Assembly (NCBI RefSeq): GCF_910588715.1
Contig: NZ_CAJURG010000001.1
Span: 278,263 to 342,262, forward strand
Reading direction: 5' to 3'
Length of the DNA stretch: 64,000 nt
From: an uncultured Clostridium sp.
Lineage (GTDB): Bacteria; Bacillota; Clostridia; Clostridiales; Clostridiaceae
This document shows, piece by piece, positions 44,940 through 52,578 of the stretch (positions are counted from its first letter, which is position 1; every line of letters begins with the position of its first letter). The translations under genes were made by a program, and so were the position numbers. The notes under the pieces were generated by a model, which saw only the letters and a list, made by a program, of their open reading frames with translations, did no database searches and was not told where the DNA came from.

Positions 44940-45866
44940 ATGAAAAATAAAATACTAGTTTTAACAGGCCCAACTGCAGTAGGAAAGACAGCCTTATCTA
45001 TAGAATTAGCTAAAAAACTAAATGGAGAAATAGTTTCTACTGATTCTATGCAGATATATAAATATATGGATATAGGATCGGCAAAAATACCATATGATGA
45101 AATGAACGGTATAAAACATCATATGATAGATATAATAACACCTGATAAACCATTTTCAGTTGTAGATTTTAAAAATATTGCTGAACCAATAATTGATAAT
45201 TTATTAATTAATAATAAATTACCAATTCTAACTGGAGGGACAGGACTTTATATAAATTCACTAACTTGTAATATGAATTTTACAGAAGCATCAAGTGATG
45301 AAGAATATAGAAAGAGTTTAGAAAAACTTGCTATATCTAAAGGAGATTCTTATATTCATGAAATGCTGAAAGATATTGATCCCATAAGCTATAATTCAAT
45401 ACATCCTAATAATAGAAAAAGAGTAATAAGAGCATTAGAAGTATTTAAAATAACTAATAAACCATTTAGCTCCTTTAATTCTAGTAAAGATTTTTATAAA
45501 AGCAAATATGATGTTCATTACTATGTATTAGATATGAATAGAGAAAAGCTTTATGATAGAATAAATAAACGTGTAGATATTATGTTTGAAAATGGACTTT
45601 TAGAAGAGTGTATTAAATTAAAAGAAAATGGGTATAATTCATCTATGCAATCTATGCAAGGAATAGGATATAAAGAATTACTTTTATATCTTGATAATTT
45701 AATAACTTTAAATGAAGCTATAGAAATGATAAAGCAAGGCTCTAGAAATTATGCAAAACGTCAATTAACTTGGTTTAGAAAAGATCCAAGGGCTAAATTC
45801 TTAAATAAAGATTTATTATCAGATAATGAAATAATTAAGATAATATTAGATGATTTAAATAGGTAA
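44940..45866 (+). CDS. miaA: tRNA dimethylallyltransferase MiaA
   Basis: Transfers a dimethylallyl group from DMAPP to A37 of tRNAs reading codons that begin with U. The 308-residue protein has the P-loop GPTAVGKTALS at the N-terminus, the DSMQIYK motif and the LTGGTGLYI segment. It lies 13 bases after mutL. Its product is the substrate of MiaB encoded upstream, and its donor comes from the isoprenoid pathway (ispH, idi in this window). Confidence 0.97.
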   Translation: MKNKILVLTGPTAVGKTALSIELAKKLNGEIVSTDSMQIYKYMDIGSAKIPYDEMNGIKHHMIDIITPDKPFSVVDFKNIAEPIIDNLLINNKLPILTGGTGLYINSLTCNMNFTEASSDEEYRKSLEKLAISKGDSYIHEMLKDIDPISYNSIHPNNRKRVIRALEVFKITNKPFSSFNSSKDFYKSKYDVHYYVLDMNREKLYDRINKRVDIMFENGLLEECIKLKENGYNSSMQSMQGIGYKELLLYLDNLITLNEAIEMIKQGSRNYAKRQLTWFRKDPRAKFLNKDLLSDNEIIKIILDDLNR

Positions 45867-45911
45867 TTTTAATTGTTTAATTTAGCTATTTCAGTTATGG
45901 AGGTATTTATT

Positions 45912-46148
45912 GTGAATAAACAAAGTAATAATATTCAAGATATTTTCTTAAACAATGCAAGAAAAAATAAAACTTTAGTTTCCATTTATTTAATTAATGG
46001 ATTTCACCTAAAAGGACTTGTTAAAGGCTTTGATAATTTTACTGTTATTTTAGATTGTGAAGGTAAACAAATGTTAGTGTATAAACATTCAATAACAACA
46101 ATAAATCCATCTAAACCTCTTCCTTTTTTAGATAATGAGAATTTTTAA
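45912..46148 (+). CDS. hfq: RNA chaperone Hfq
   Basis: Hexameric Sm-like RNA chaperone. The 78-residue protein has the Sm1 region (IQDIFLNNARKNKTLVSIYLINGFHLKG) and the Sm2 motif YKHSITTINP. The start is a GTG at 45912, seven bases after GGAGGT (45899-45904). The frame stays open to an ATG at 45873, but that would add residues foreign to Hfq and has no ribosome binding site. The miaA-hfq order is conserved widely. The usual YKHAIST reads YKHSITT here, a mild change. A terminator follows. Confidence 0.95.
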   Translation: MNKQSNNIQDIFLNNARKNKTLVSIYLINGFHLKGLVKGFDNFTVILDCEGKQMLVYKHSITTINPSKPLPFLDNENF

Positions 46149-46174
46149 GAACTGTTTTTAACAGTTCTTTTCTT
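46147..46174 (+). terminator. Terminator after hfq
   Basis: Stem AAGAACTGTT / AACAGTTCTT with a three-base loop and TTCTT tail, starting at the hfq stop codon. Confidence 0.88.
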
Positions 46175-46200
46175 ATATATAATTATAATAAAAATACTTT

Positions 46201-46241
46201 ATATTTTCACAATAATTATATATAATTTATTATGAAAATAT
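46201..46241. repeat. Inverted repeat upstream of the PLP lyase gene (operator-like)
   Basis: ATATTTTCACAATAA (46201-46215) and TTATTATGAAAATAT (46227-46241) are inverted with one mismatch, separated by 11 bases. TATAAT at 46221-46226 lies in the spacer, so a repressor bound here could cover the promoter. It ends 19 bases before the start codon. A chance AT palindrome cannot be excluded. Confidence 0.4.
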
Positions 46242-46260
46242 AAATAATGGAGGAGTTTTA

Positions 46261-47538
46261 ATGTTAAAAGAAACAGAAAAGTTAATGATAGAATATTATA
46301 ATATAAAACCATATGTATTTGAATTATATAAAAAAGCGTTGCTTGATGTTGAAGAACAGTTCAAAATATATGATGAGATAAGGGAATATAATCAACTTAA
46401 AATTCTTAATGCTTTCCAAGAAGAAAAAATAAGTGATATGCATTTTACAAATTCATCAGGATATGGATATGATGATATAGGTAGAGATACTTTAGATAAA
46501 GTTTATGCAAGAATATTTAATACTGAAAGTGCTTTGGTTAGACCTCATTTTGTAAATGGAACCCATGCTATTGGTTGTGCATTAATTGGAAACTTAAAAA
46601 CAGGAGATACAATGCTATGTATTACAGGTACTCCTTATGATACATTACATAATATAATTGGAATAAATGGTAAAGAAAATATAGGATCTTTAAGAGATTA
46701 CGGGATTAATTATAAACAAGTAGATTTAAAAAATAATACTTTTGATACTGAAAAAATTATAAAAATAATAAAGGAAGATCCTACAATTAAATTAGTACAT
46801 ATTCAACGAAGTACAGGATACGGATGGAGAAAATCATTTTTAGTTTCTGAAATAGGTGAGATAATTTCAAAAATAAAAGAAGTTAAAAATGATATTTGTA
46901 TTTTTGTAGACAATTGCTATGGAGAATTAATAGATAAAATTGAACCTACAGACGTAGGAGCAGATTTAGTTGCTGGATCACTTATAAAAAATCTTGGTGG
47001 TGGTATTGCACCAACAGGAGGGTATATAGCCGGTAAAGAAAAATATGTAAATAATGCAGCTTATAGATTAACAACCCCTGGAATAGGAGGAGAATGCGGA
47101 TCGACCTTTGGAGTAATGAGGCAATTGTATCAGGGTTTGTTCTTAGCTCCACATATAGTTATGGAAGCACTTAAAGGGGCAGTATTTTGTTCCAGAATAA
47201 TGGAACTTTCAGGCTTTGAAGTTTTACCTAAATATACAGATAAAAGAAGTGATATTATTCAAGCTATTAAATTCAATAATAAAGAAAATTTAATTAAATT
47301 CTGTAAGGGGATTCAAAAGGGTTCTCCAATAGATTCTTATGTTGAATGTGAACCATGGGCTATGCCTGGATATACTGATGAAGTTATAATGGCAGCTGGT
47401 GCATTTATTCAAGGTTCATCTATCGAATTATCTGCTGATGCTCCTATAAGAGAACCATATATAGCATATTTACAGGGTGGATTAACATTTGATCATGCTA
47501 AAATAGGAATTTTAATTTCATTAAATAATATAATTTAA
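46261..47538 (+). CDS. PLP-dependent methionine gamma-lyase-like protein ('aluminium resistance' family)
   Basis: A 425-residue fold-type I PLP protein of the family once named aluminium resistance protein (B. subtilis YnbB), related to Cys/Met lyases. The PLP-binding lysine is about K243 in SLIKNLGGG; GTPYDTLHN and VDNCYGE are conserved cofactor-contact motifs. The substrate has not been established for the family. GGAGGAG precedes the ATG. It lies downstream of hfq, as in many clostridia, and ends at a terminator shared with lexA. Confidence 0.88.
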   Translation: MLKETEKLMIEYYNIKPYVFELYKKALLDVEEQFKIYDEIREYNQLKILNAFQEEKISDMHFTNSSGYGYDDIGRDTLDKVYARIFNTESALVRPHFVNGTHAIGCALIGNLKTGDTMLCITGTPYDTLHNIIGINGKENIGSLRDYGINYKQVDLKNNTFDTEKIIKIIKEDPTIKLVHIQRSTGYGWRKSFLVSEIGEIISKIKEVKNDICIFVDNCYGELIDKIEPTDVGADLVAGSLIKNLGGGIAPTGGYIAGKEKYVNNAAYRLTTPGIGGECGSTFGVMRQLYQGLFLAPHIVMEALKGAVFCSRIMELSGFEVLPKYTDKRSDIIQAIKFNNKENLIKFCKGIQKGSPIDSYVECEPWAMPGYTDEVIMAAGAFIQGSSIELSADAPIREPYIAYLQGGLTFDHAKIGILISLNNII

Positions 47539-47542
47539 AAAT

Positions 47543-47580
47543 AAAAAAAGAACTTATAAATTTTATAAGTTCTTTTTTTA
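47543..47580. terminator. Bidirectional terminator between the PLP lyase gene and lexA
   Basis: Stem AAAAGAACTTATAAA / TTTATAAGTTCTTTT with A and T runs outside. Confidence 0.9.
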
Positions 47581-48183
47581 TTAATAAGATCTAAATAATC
47601 CAACTAATCTACCTAAAAGTTTACAATTATTAACTATAATTGCTTCCATATTATCATTTTCCGGCTGTAATCTTATATGATTTTTTTCTTTATAAAATCT
47701 TTTAATAGTAGCTTCATTTTCTATTAATACAACAACTATTTCACCGTTTTTTGCTGTTTTACATTTTTCTATTATCGCTAAATCTCCATCAAAAATTCCT
47801 GCATTAATCATGCTGTCTCCGCTTATATTTAGTATAAATAATTCTTGATTATGACTTATATAATCAAGGGGAATAGGGAATACATCTTCTATATTTTCAT
47901 TAGCTAATATTGGTAAACCTGCAGTTACTTTTCCTATTATAGGAACATTTATTATTTCTTTTTTTATAGAATCATCTTTTATTTCTAATGCCCTTGGTTT
48001 AGTTGGATCTCTTTTTATTAACCCTTTACTTTCTAAACGTTTAAGATGACCATGAACTGATGATGTAGATTTTAATCCTACAGCTTCACAAATTTCTCTT
48101 ACAGAAGGAGGGTATCCTTTATTATCGGTGTAAGTTTTTAAAAATTCGTATATTTCATTTTGCTTATCTCTTACTTGACGCAT
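47581..48183 (-). CDS. lexA: SOS repressor LexA
   Basis: Represses DNA-damage genes and cleaves itself when RecA is activated. The 200-residue protein has an N-terminal winged helix (about 1-65; PPSVREICEAVGLKSTSSVHGHLKRLE), the cleavage site A88-G89 (VTAGLPI), the catalytic serine S124 (SGDSM) and lysine K161 (ATIKRF). ATG 48183 follows GAGGTG by six bases; the frame is open for 26 more codons upstream but that region holds the promoter. A LexA-like half-degenerate box overlaps the -35, so autoregulation is likely. Confidence 0.96.
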   Translation of the reverse strand: MRQVRDKQNEIYEFLKTYTDNKGYPPSVREICEAVGLKSTSSVHGHLKRLESKGLIKRDPTKPRALEIKDDSIKKEIINVPIIGKVTAGLPILANENIEDVFPIPLDYISHNQELFILNISGDSMINAGIFDGDLAIIEKCKTAKNGEIVVVLIENEATIKRFYKEKNHIRLQPENDNMEAIIVNNCKLLGRLVGLFRSY

Positions 48184-48210
48184 TTTCAACACCTCACTTA
48201 ATTTAGGTAT

Positions 48211-48239
48211 ATTATAACACATAGATATTACAATATCAA
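48211..48239 (-). promoter_or_regulatory. lexA promoter
   Basis: Read on the minus strand: TTGATA (48239-48234), 17-base spacer, TGT plus TATAAT (-10 at 48216-48211). Consensus-like with an extended -10. Confidence 0.8.
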
Positions 48240-48249
48240 ACTTACGTTC
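48238..48249. promoter_or_regulatory. LexA-type SOS box at lexA (one mismatch)
   Basis: On the minus strand GAAC-GTAA-GTTT, one base from the Gram-positive LexA pattern GAACNNNNGTTC. It overlaps the lexA -35 element, a logical repressor position. Confidence 0.65.
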
Positions 48250-48252
48250 TTT

Positions 48253-48305
48253 TTCTATCAATTATTTTATTATATTATTGAAATATAATAAAATAATTGA
48301 TAGAA
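48253..48305. repeat. Perfect 24-bp inverted repeat between lexA and the next gene
   Basis: The arm at 48253-48276 (TTCTATCAATTATTTTATTA... ) is the exact reverse complement of 48282-48305, with a five-base centre ATTGA. It overlaps the -35 and spacer of the promoter of the plus-strand gene at 48338. It has no G+C-rich core and no T tail, so it is more like an operator or cruciform than a terminator. Confidence 0.75.
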
Positions 48306-48306
48306 T
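48278..48306 (+). promoter_or_regulatory. Promoter of the Cys-motif protein gene
   Basis: TTGAAA (48278-48283), 17-base spacer, TAGAAT (48301-48306). Nearly all of it lies inside the 24-bp inverted repeat. Confidence 0.6.
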
Positions 48307-48337
48307 TATAAAGTTAATAAAGCAAGGTGGTGATTTT

Positions 48338-48718
48338 ATGACTTATAAAAATATAGAAGATGATTATTGTGATTTATTCTCAAAAAAAATTTGTGATAAT
48401 TGTGGAAAATGCTTAGAAGAAGAGGGAATTGATATTAGGGCAATTAATATTGAAGATATAGCTAAAACTGTAGAAGAAAATGAATTTATTGAAGAAGAAC
48501 TTAAAAATGCCATGGACTTAATCAAAGAAGAAAAAGAAAATATTTATGAAGAAGATGAAATTTTGCTAGAAAATCATGAAAATATTTTAAATAATGATGA
48601 TTATATTGATGCTTTTGATAATATTGTTTACTTTGATGAGCTAGGAGTAGAGGATTATACAGATTTAGAAGACTTAACAGAAGAAATTTATCCTGGTATA
48701 AGAAAAATTAAGAAATAA
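48338..48718 (+). CDS. Hypothetical acidic protein with a CDNCGKC motif
   Basis: A 126-residue soluble protein. Near residue 20 it has ICDNCGKCLEEEGID, a cysteine cluster (CxxCxxC) suited to zinc or an iron-sulfur cluster; the rest is very acidic and helical and ends in basic residues. Not recognised by name. ATG 48338 is preceded by GGTGGTGA; an in-frame ATG at 48278 lies in the promoter. It is divergent from lexA, across a region that holds a LexA-like box and a perfect inverted repeat, so damage control is possible but unproven. Confidence 0.75.
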   Translation: MTYKNIEDDYCDLFSKKICDNCGKCLEEEGIDIRAINIEDIAKTVEENEFIEEELKNAMDLIKEEKENIYEEDEILLENHENILNNDDYIDAFDNIVYFDELGVEDYTDLEDLTEEIYPGIRKIKK

Positions 48719-48734
48719 AAGTTATTTAAATTAA

Positions 48735-48770
48735 AAGAAACTCTTGTTATTATTGAGTTTCTTTTAATTT
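48735..48770 (+). terminator. Terminator
   Basis: Stem AAAAGAAACTC / GAGTTTCTTTT (loop of about ten bases) followed by AATTTTTTT. Confidence 0.85.
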
Positions 48771-48829
48771 TTTTAGATATTTTTATTAATTTATCAATAT
48801 ATTTAAATTTATATGCTTTTTCCTAACAA

Positions 48830-48841
48830 GAACATTTGTTC
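48830..48841. promoter_or_regulatory. Orphan LexA-type box between convergent genes
   Basis: GAAC-ATTT-GTTC, an exact match to the LexA pattern and identical to the box at the recA promoter. It is flanked as AAGAAC...GTTCTT. It lies ten bases beyond the 3' end of the tyrosine recombinase gene, where no known gene starts. With the local base composition, a chance match somewhere in the window is quite possible. Confidence 0.45.
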
Positions 48842-48850
48842 TTAGTAGAA

Positions 48851-49921
48851 TTATTTTTTTAAATTAGCTAGAGGATTTGAATTAGCAGCCTCTCTTAAAA
48901 TATCTTCATCAACATGAGTATAAATTTGTGTAGTAGATATATTTTCGTGACCTAATATATTTTGTAAACTTCTAATATCAACATTTCCATGTTTATACAT
49001 AAGTGTAGCAGCAGTATGTCTAAGTTTGTGAGGAGTATATTTATCCTTTGTTAATCCAGCATTTTTAATATGTTTTTTTACTAATAACTCAACAGTTCTT
49101 TTATTAATTGGAGTGTTCCTAGATGATAAAAATAAATATTTTTTATTTTCATCACTAGCTTTAGAATCATTTCTATTTGAAATATAATTATTTATAGCTT
49201 CTAAACATGCATTATTTAAATAAACTGTACGTTCTTTATTTCCTTTTCCTATTATAGTTAAAGTATCACCTTTTATTTTATCTATTTTTATAGAACATAA
49301 CTCTGATAAACGCAATCCACAATTAAGGAACAAAGTTAAAATACAATAATCTCTCAAGTAATTGCAATTAGAACTATCAAGAGATGAAAGAAGTGAAATA
49401 CTTTCGTCTAAAGTAAGATATATTGGGTGACGTTTATTTATTTTAGGAGATTCTAATTCTGCTGCTGGATTACAATTAATTATTTTTGCTTTTACGTATA
49501 AATAATTAAAAAATGATTTAAAAGTAGCTACCTTTCTTGCTCTTGCATAAGCTCCATTTGATCTTTGTTTTTCTACAAAAGATAAAAAGCTATAAAGATC
49601 TGTTAAAATAATACTTTTTACAAATTCTTCTCCTAAATCATTAATAGGTATTTCTTCAAATTCTACGTCGTCTGGAATATAATAACCTTTATATACTTTT
49701 AAATATTTAAAAAGCAAACATAAATCTATTTTATAAGCTTCAATTGTATTTGTTGATTTACCTTTAATAGTTTCTAAATAGTTAAAAAAATCTATAATAA
49801 CCTTAGGAAGAGAATTTACTTCTTGAATATCGATTCCAAATCTATTTTTTATATTAGTTTTATCATTTTTAATAATTGAAGTTATATTAATTTTAGTTTT
49901 TGTATTTTCTATTCTATCCAT
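48851..49921 (-). CDS. Tyrosine recombinase (XerC/XerD-like integrase)
   Basis: A 356-residue site-specific recombinase. The N-terminal core-binding (SAM-like) domain spans about 35-145, and the catalytic domain shows all active-site residues: R204 (CGLRLSE), K229 (GKGNKER), H298 and R301 (HKLRHT), H325 (LGHE) and the nucleophile Y334 (QIYTHVD). It is about 55 residues longer than XerC/XerD because of an N-terminal extension. No attachment site was found. Its place beside lexA suggests a resident chromosomal Xer protein rather than a phage integrase, but the insert just upstream leaves the question open. AAGGAGATC precedes the ATG. Confidence 0.9.
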   Translation of the reverse strand: MDRIENTKTKINITSIIKNDKTNIKNRFGIDIQEVNSLPKVIIDFFNYLETIKGKSTNTIEAYKIDLCLLFKYLKVYKGYYIPDDVEFEEIPINDLGEEFVKSIILTDLYSFLSFVEKQRSNGAYARARKVATFKSFFNYLYVKAKIINCNPAAELESPKINKRHPIYLTLDESISLLSSLDSSNCNYLRDYCILTLFLNCGLRLSELCSIKIDKIKGDTLTIIGKGNKERTVYLNNACLEAINNYISNRNDSKASDENKKYLFLSSRNTPINKRTVELLVKKHIKNAGLTKDKYTPHKLRHTAATLMYKHGNVDIRSLQNILGHENISTTQIYTHVDEDILREAANSNPLANLKK

Positions 49922-49985
49922 AAAGATCTCCTTTTATATTATAATATTTAATATTAGTATATCATAAGAAATTTAAATCAACAAT

Positions 49986-50021
49986 TAATTTCGCTAAATA
50001 ATCATTTAGCGAAATTTTTAT
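49986..50021. terminator. Hairpin terminator upstream of the recombinase gene
   Basis: Stem AATTTCGCTAAAT / ATTTAGCGAAATT with a four-base loop and T run; marks the downstream end of the minus-strand insert at 50.2-51.6 kb. The 210 bases between it and 50232 are AT-rich and show nothing else. Confidence 0.8.
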
Positions 50022-50231
50022 AAGCTTTTAATAGCATTTTTATTTATTATAAAATTATAAAACTAGTTTTAAATTTTTATTTAAAGTATTATAATGAATA
50101 AAGTATAAATTTTGAAATATTCATAATAATAAAGCTTCACAACAAATACCTATTGTATAAAATTTTAAATTCAAACTTTTTATTAAAACTAGTAAATGTA
50201 TATGTTTTTGTAATATAAAATTTAAATTTAA

Positions 50232-50369
50232 TTACAGAGCGTCTTCAGTATCAACAGTACAATCAGCCCTAAATACATCACCATCAGCCCACGCTACACT
50301 AGGCATACACGATAACGATACCATACTAGCTAGAAATAAACCTAAATACCTTCTAGCTTTCTTAACCAT
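50232..50369 (-). CDS. Small secreted peptide (45 residues with signal sequence)
   Basis: A 45-codon gene with an excellent ribosome binding site (AAAGGAGGT, seven bases before the ATG). The product has a complete signal peptide: basic start MVKKARRY, hydrophobic core, and the cleavage site AWA-DG after about residue 28. That leaves a mature acidic 17-residue peptide with one Cys (the other Cys is in the signal). Codon use is more G+C-rich than in the neighbours. It has no known family. It could be a secreted peptide, or the start of a longer secreted protein whose rest was lost. Confidence 0.6.
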   Translation of the reverse strand: MVKKARRYLGLFLASMVSLSCMPSVAWADGDVFRADCTVDTEDAL

Positions 50370-50441
50370 ACCTATAACCTCCTTTATTAAATTTTAAAAG
50401 AACATATAAGCTATACAGTAATCTATAATTTAAAAGTAAAT

Positions 50442-50498
50442 CTACCAAATAAAGACACTATATAAGCCCACAAATACAATAAACACATCTAAAGTCAT
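50442..50498 (-). other. Possible 18-codon hydrophobic ORF in the 50.37-50.53 kb spacer
   Basis: A short ORF starting MTLDVFIVF and ending VFIW, with GGGGG close before the ATG. It could be a leader or a chance ORF. Apart from it and a terminator at 50533, the spacer between the surface-protein gene and the secreted peptide gene shows nothing. Confidence 0.15.
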
Positions 50499-50532
50499 AT
50501 ACCCCCATTCCCTAATAAAGAAAGCTATGTAA

Positions 50533-50563
50533 CAAAAAAGAGAGTACCTAAACGATACTCTCT
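50533..50563 (-). terminator. Terminator after the surface-protein pseudogene
   Basis: On the minus strand AGAGAGTA / TACTCTCT with a nine-base loop, followed by a T run. It is about 30 bases beyond the end of the frameshifted gene. Confidence 0.85.
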
Positions 50564-50593
50564 ATATTTAAATAACATATATAAATATTCTAG

Positions 50594-51567
50594 CTATTTC
50601 TTAGCACCACAACCACTACAAGTATGCCCCGTAGTAACAGTTTCTACCCATGCCGCCTTATCAACTATCCATTTCTTTTCTACTACTGCTGGATGGTTAA
50701 TTGTATTAGTCCCAACTTGAACTTGCTGATAATCCCCATGAAAACTACCACAAGCCATATTTCCCGCTAAAGCTTGGTCTTCTATATGACCCCAAGGGTC
50801 AGAAGTTATATCCGCTCCACAACCATTACATATTAAAACTTCTTTTTCTTCATATATAGGCACAGACTCTGTCCAAGCCTCCTTAACAACTACATCTTCC
50901 CAATGACCTACCTCATCATGTTTAACCTGCTGTAACAGCTACCCAATTATGAACATGCTCAGGCTTAGGAGTTTCAACAGGCTTACTAGGCTCTTGAGGT
51001 TTAGGAGTTTCAACAGGCTTACTAGGTTCTTGTGGCTTAGGCGTTTCAACTGGTTTATTTTGAGTAGGCTTATTTTGAACTGGATTATTCTCTACAGGCT
51101 TACTCTCAGAAGGTCTAACAGCAGTACCCCCATTGTTTGAATTACTAGAATTATTATTTCCACTACCTACATTATCATCCTTAATATAATCACTAGGATT
51201 AACTACAGGAATATCTTCCTCATCAATTATTATAATAGGTACTATATTACCATTCTTATCTAAAATATGACCTTCCGGAATCTCTATATCTTCAGCTACA
51301 TTTTCTTTAAACTCAATTTCCTCTTCATTATTTTCATTTGTATCAATAGCTTTTACTGGAATACTAGCAACTTCATTATTAACAATATCTTTTTCGCCTT
51401 CTTTACTACTCTTCTCTACTATTATATCGTCATTAGAAGATATTAATCCCTGCATAACATAAGCTCCTGCACAAACACTAGTTAGTAGAGCAATTACCCC
51501 CCGTTACCATTATTTTACTTTTGTTTTTACTTTCTCTCAACAATTTCATAACCTTTTCTTTTACCAT
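50594..51567 (-). pseudogene. Secreted or anchored surface protein gene with two frameshifts
   Basis: Three minus-strand segments join into one protein. From ATG 51567 (AGGGGAT upstream): a basic start, then a hydrophobic anchor (VIALLTSVCAGAYVMQG) that is in frame only if one G is removed from the G6 run at 51497-51502. Next come an acidic region, a Ser/Asn-rich stretch and Pro/Lys/Glu repeats. Near 50925-50940 the frame shifts again, passing from HNWVAVT to QVKHDEVGHW. The C-terminal 120 or so residues hold two zinc-ribbon-like pairs, CNGCG and CSGCG. There is no LPXTG motif. More G+C-rich than its surroundings, suggesting transfer. Confidence 0.7.
50962..51050. repeat. 36-bp tandem repeats encoding the Pro/Lys-rich stalk
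   Basis: About two and a half copies of a 36-bp unit (encoding KPVETPKPQEPS on the minus strand) with few differences. Units are directly adjacent and in frame, so this is a protein stalk repeat, not a CRISPR array. Confidence 0.85.
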
Positions 51568-51586
51568 AAAAAAATCCCCTCTTTTT

Positions 51587-51775
51587 TTATTTTTCAATTT
51601 CTAATATTTTAATAACTAAATCAGCTTTTAACAATTCTGATTTAGAAAATCCCTTTCTAAAGTATCGTATTTGTTTATATTTATCTCCATTCATTTCAAA
51701 ATCAAGAATATCAATACGATCACCACTATATATTATCGGTTCTTTTTGCCCTTTAATATTAACTTTAATTTTCAT
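51587..51775 (-). CDS. Hypothetical protein, 62 residues
   Basis: A small beta-type basic protein starting MKIKVNIKG, not recognised. ATG 51775 is chosen as AAGGAG is six bases upstream; the adjacent ATG at 51778 is too close, and the frame continues far upstream only through a terminator. It ends 20 bases before the start of the surface-protein pseudogene, whose ribosome binding site lies between them, so they may be co-transcribed. Confidence 0.65.
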   Translation of the reverse strand: MKIKVNIKGQKEPIIYSGDRIDILDFEMNGDKYKQIRYFRKGFSKSELLKADLVIKILEIEK

Positions 51776-51823
51776 CATTTGCTCCTTATGTAAACACTTT
51801 ATGATTTTAGTATACAACATAAT

Positions 51824-51880
51824 TTTAAAAAAATAAAGAGAAGAGGAAAATTTTTTCAATATTTTTCCTCTTCTCTTTAT
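51824..51880 (-). terminator. Strong terminator after the YaaH gene
   Basis: An 18-bp perfect stem (51833-51850 with a right arm ending at 51880) and, on the minus strand, a following ATTTTTTT. It separates the insert from the yaaH gene. Confidence 0.9.
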
Positions 51881-51896
51881 GTAAGATATAATATTT

Positions 51897-52508
51897 TTAT
51901 TTTTTAAAAATTCCAAAAGGTCTTCCAACTGGTATAAATACTCTTCCAAAATGCTTATTCAATACTGCAGCTGCTGAACCATAGAACGACATTATTGCAA
52001 TTAATAACTCTGACCATGCAGCTAATTTATGTGAAACTTCTGGTACTATACCAAAAGAGTTTAATGATAATCCTATAAATAAGAAATCAATTAAAACAAA
52101 TATTATAAATAATACTTTATGAGTTTCCATAGCTCCTATTGTCATAAATAAAGTGAATATTAAATAACCTAAGAAAGCAAATCCTAATTGTTTAGTATCT
52201 GTAGCTTGAGCTAATTTTTCTCCAAAAACTCCATTTTGAATTAACCATGTAAATCCCATTGAATACCAAAAGAATGCATATGCTCCAAACGCTGTAGCTC
52301 CAAAAGTATTATCATGCTTAAAATCATTTATACATGCAAATAATTGAGCTGTAGCTCCTAAGAATATTGCCCATGGTAAAACTAAAGATACTCCTGATGT
52401 TAATCCTAACTTTTGAGATGAAGCAACTAATGTTATTAGAGCTAGTCCAAATAATCCTAATGCTGACGGATCAGCAGTAACAATCTTTACCTTTTGTGTG
52501 TTTTCCAT
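51897..52508 (-). CDS. satP: GPR1/FUN34/YaaH-family acetate/succinate transporter
   Basis: A 203-residue membrane protein with six transmembrane helices. The start TADPSALGLFGLALIT matches the family's NPAPLGL-type motif, and FGATAFGAYAFFWYSMGF is the conserved second motif. E. coli SatP is an acetate-succinate/proton symporter; others act as acetate channels. Acetate is a main fermentation product of clostridia, so uptake or export of it is a reasonable inference. AGGAGG precedes the ATG. Monocistronic. Confidence 0.88.
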   Translation of the reverse strand: MENTQKVKIVTADPSALGLFGLALITLVASSQKLGLTSGVSLVLPWAIFLGATAQLFACINDFKHDNTFGATAFGAYAFFWYSMGFTWLIQNGVFGEKLAQATDTKQLGFAFLGYLIFTLFMTIGAMETHKVLFIIFVLIDFLFIGLSLNSFGIVPEVSHKLAAWSELLIAIMSFYGSAAAVLNKHFGRVFIPVGRPFGIFKK

Positions 52509-52578
52509 ATTTTCCTCCTAAATAACGTTTATTATGACCTAATCAAGATTATCAGAAACTTAATATATTGTCAATATT

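Noticed and set aside
45873..45911. Longer Hfq start
   Set aside because: The extra residues do not match Hfq and the ribosome binding site fits GTG 45912.
50962..51050. CRISPR-like repeat spacing
   Set aside because: The repeats are directly adjacent, lack spacers and keep the protein frame.
50949..51140. Arg-rich plus-strand ORF over the Pro-rich repeats
   Set aside because: Opposite-strand reading of the 36-bp repeats, not a gene.
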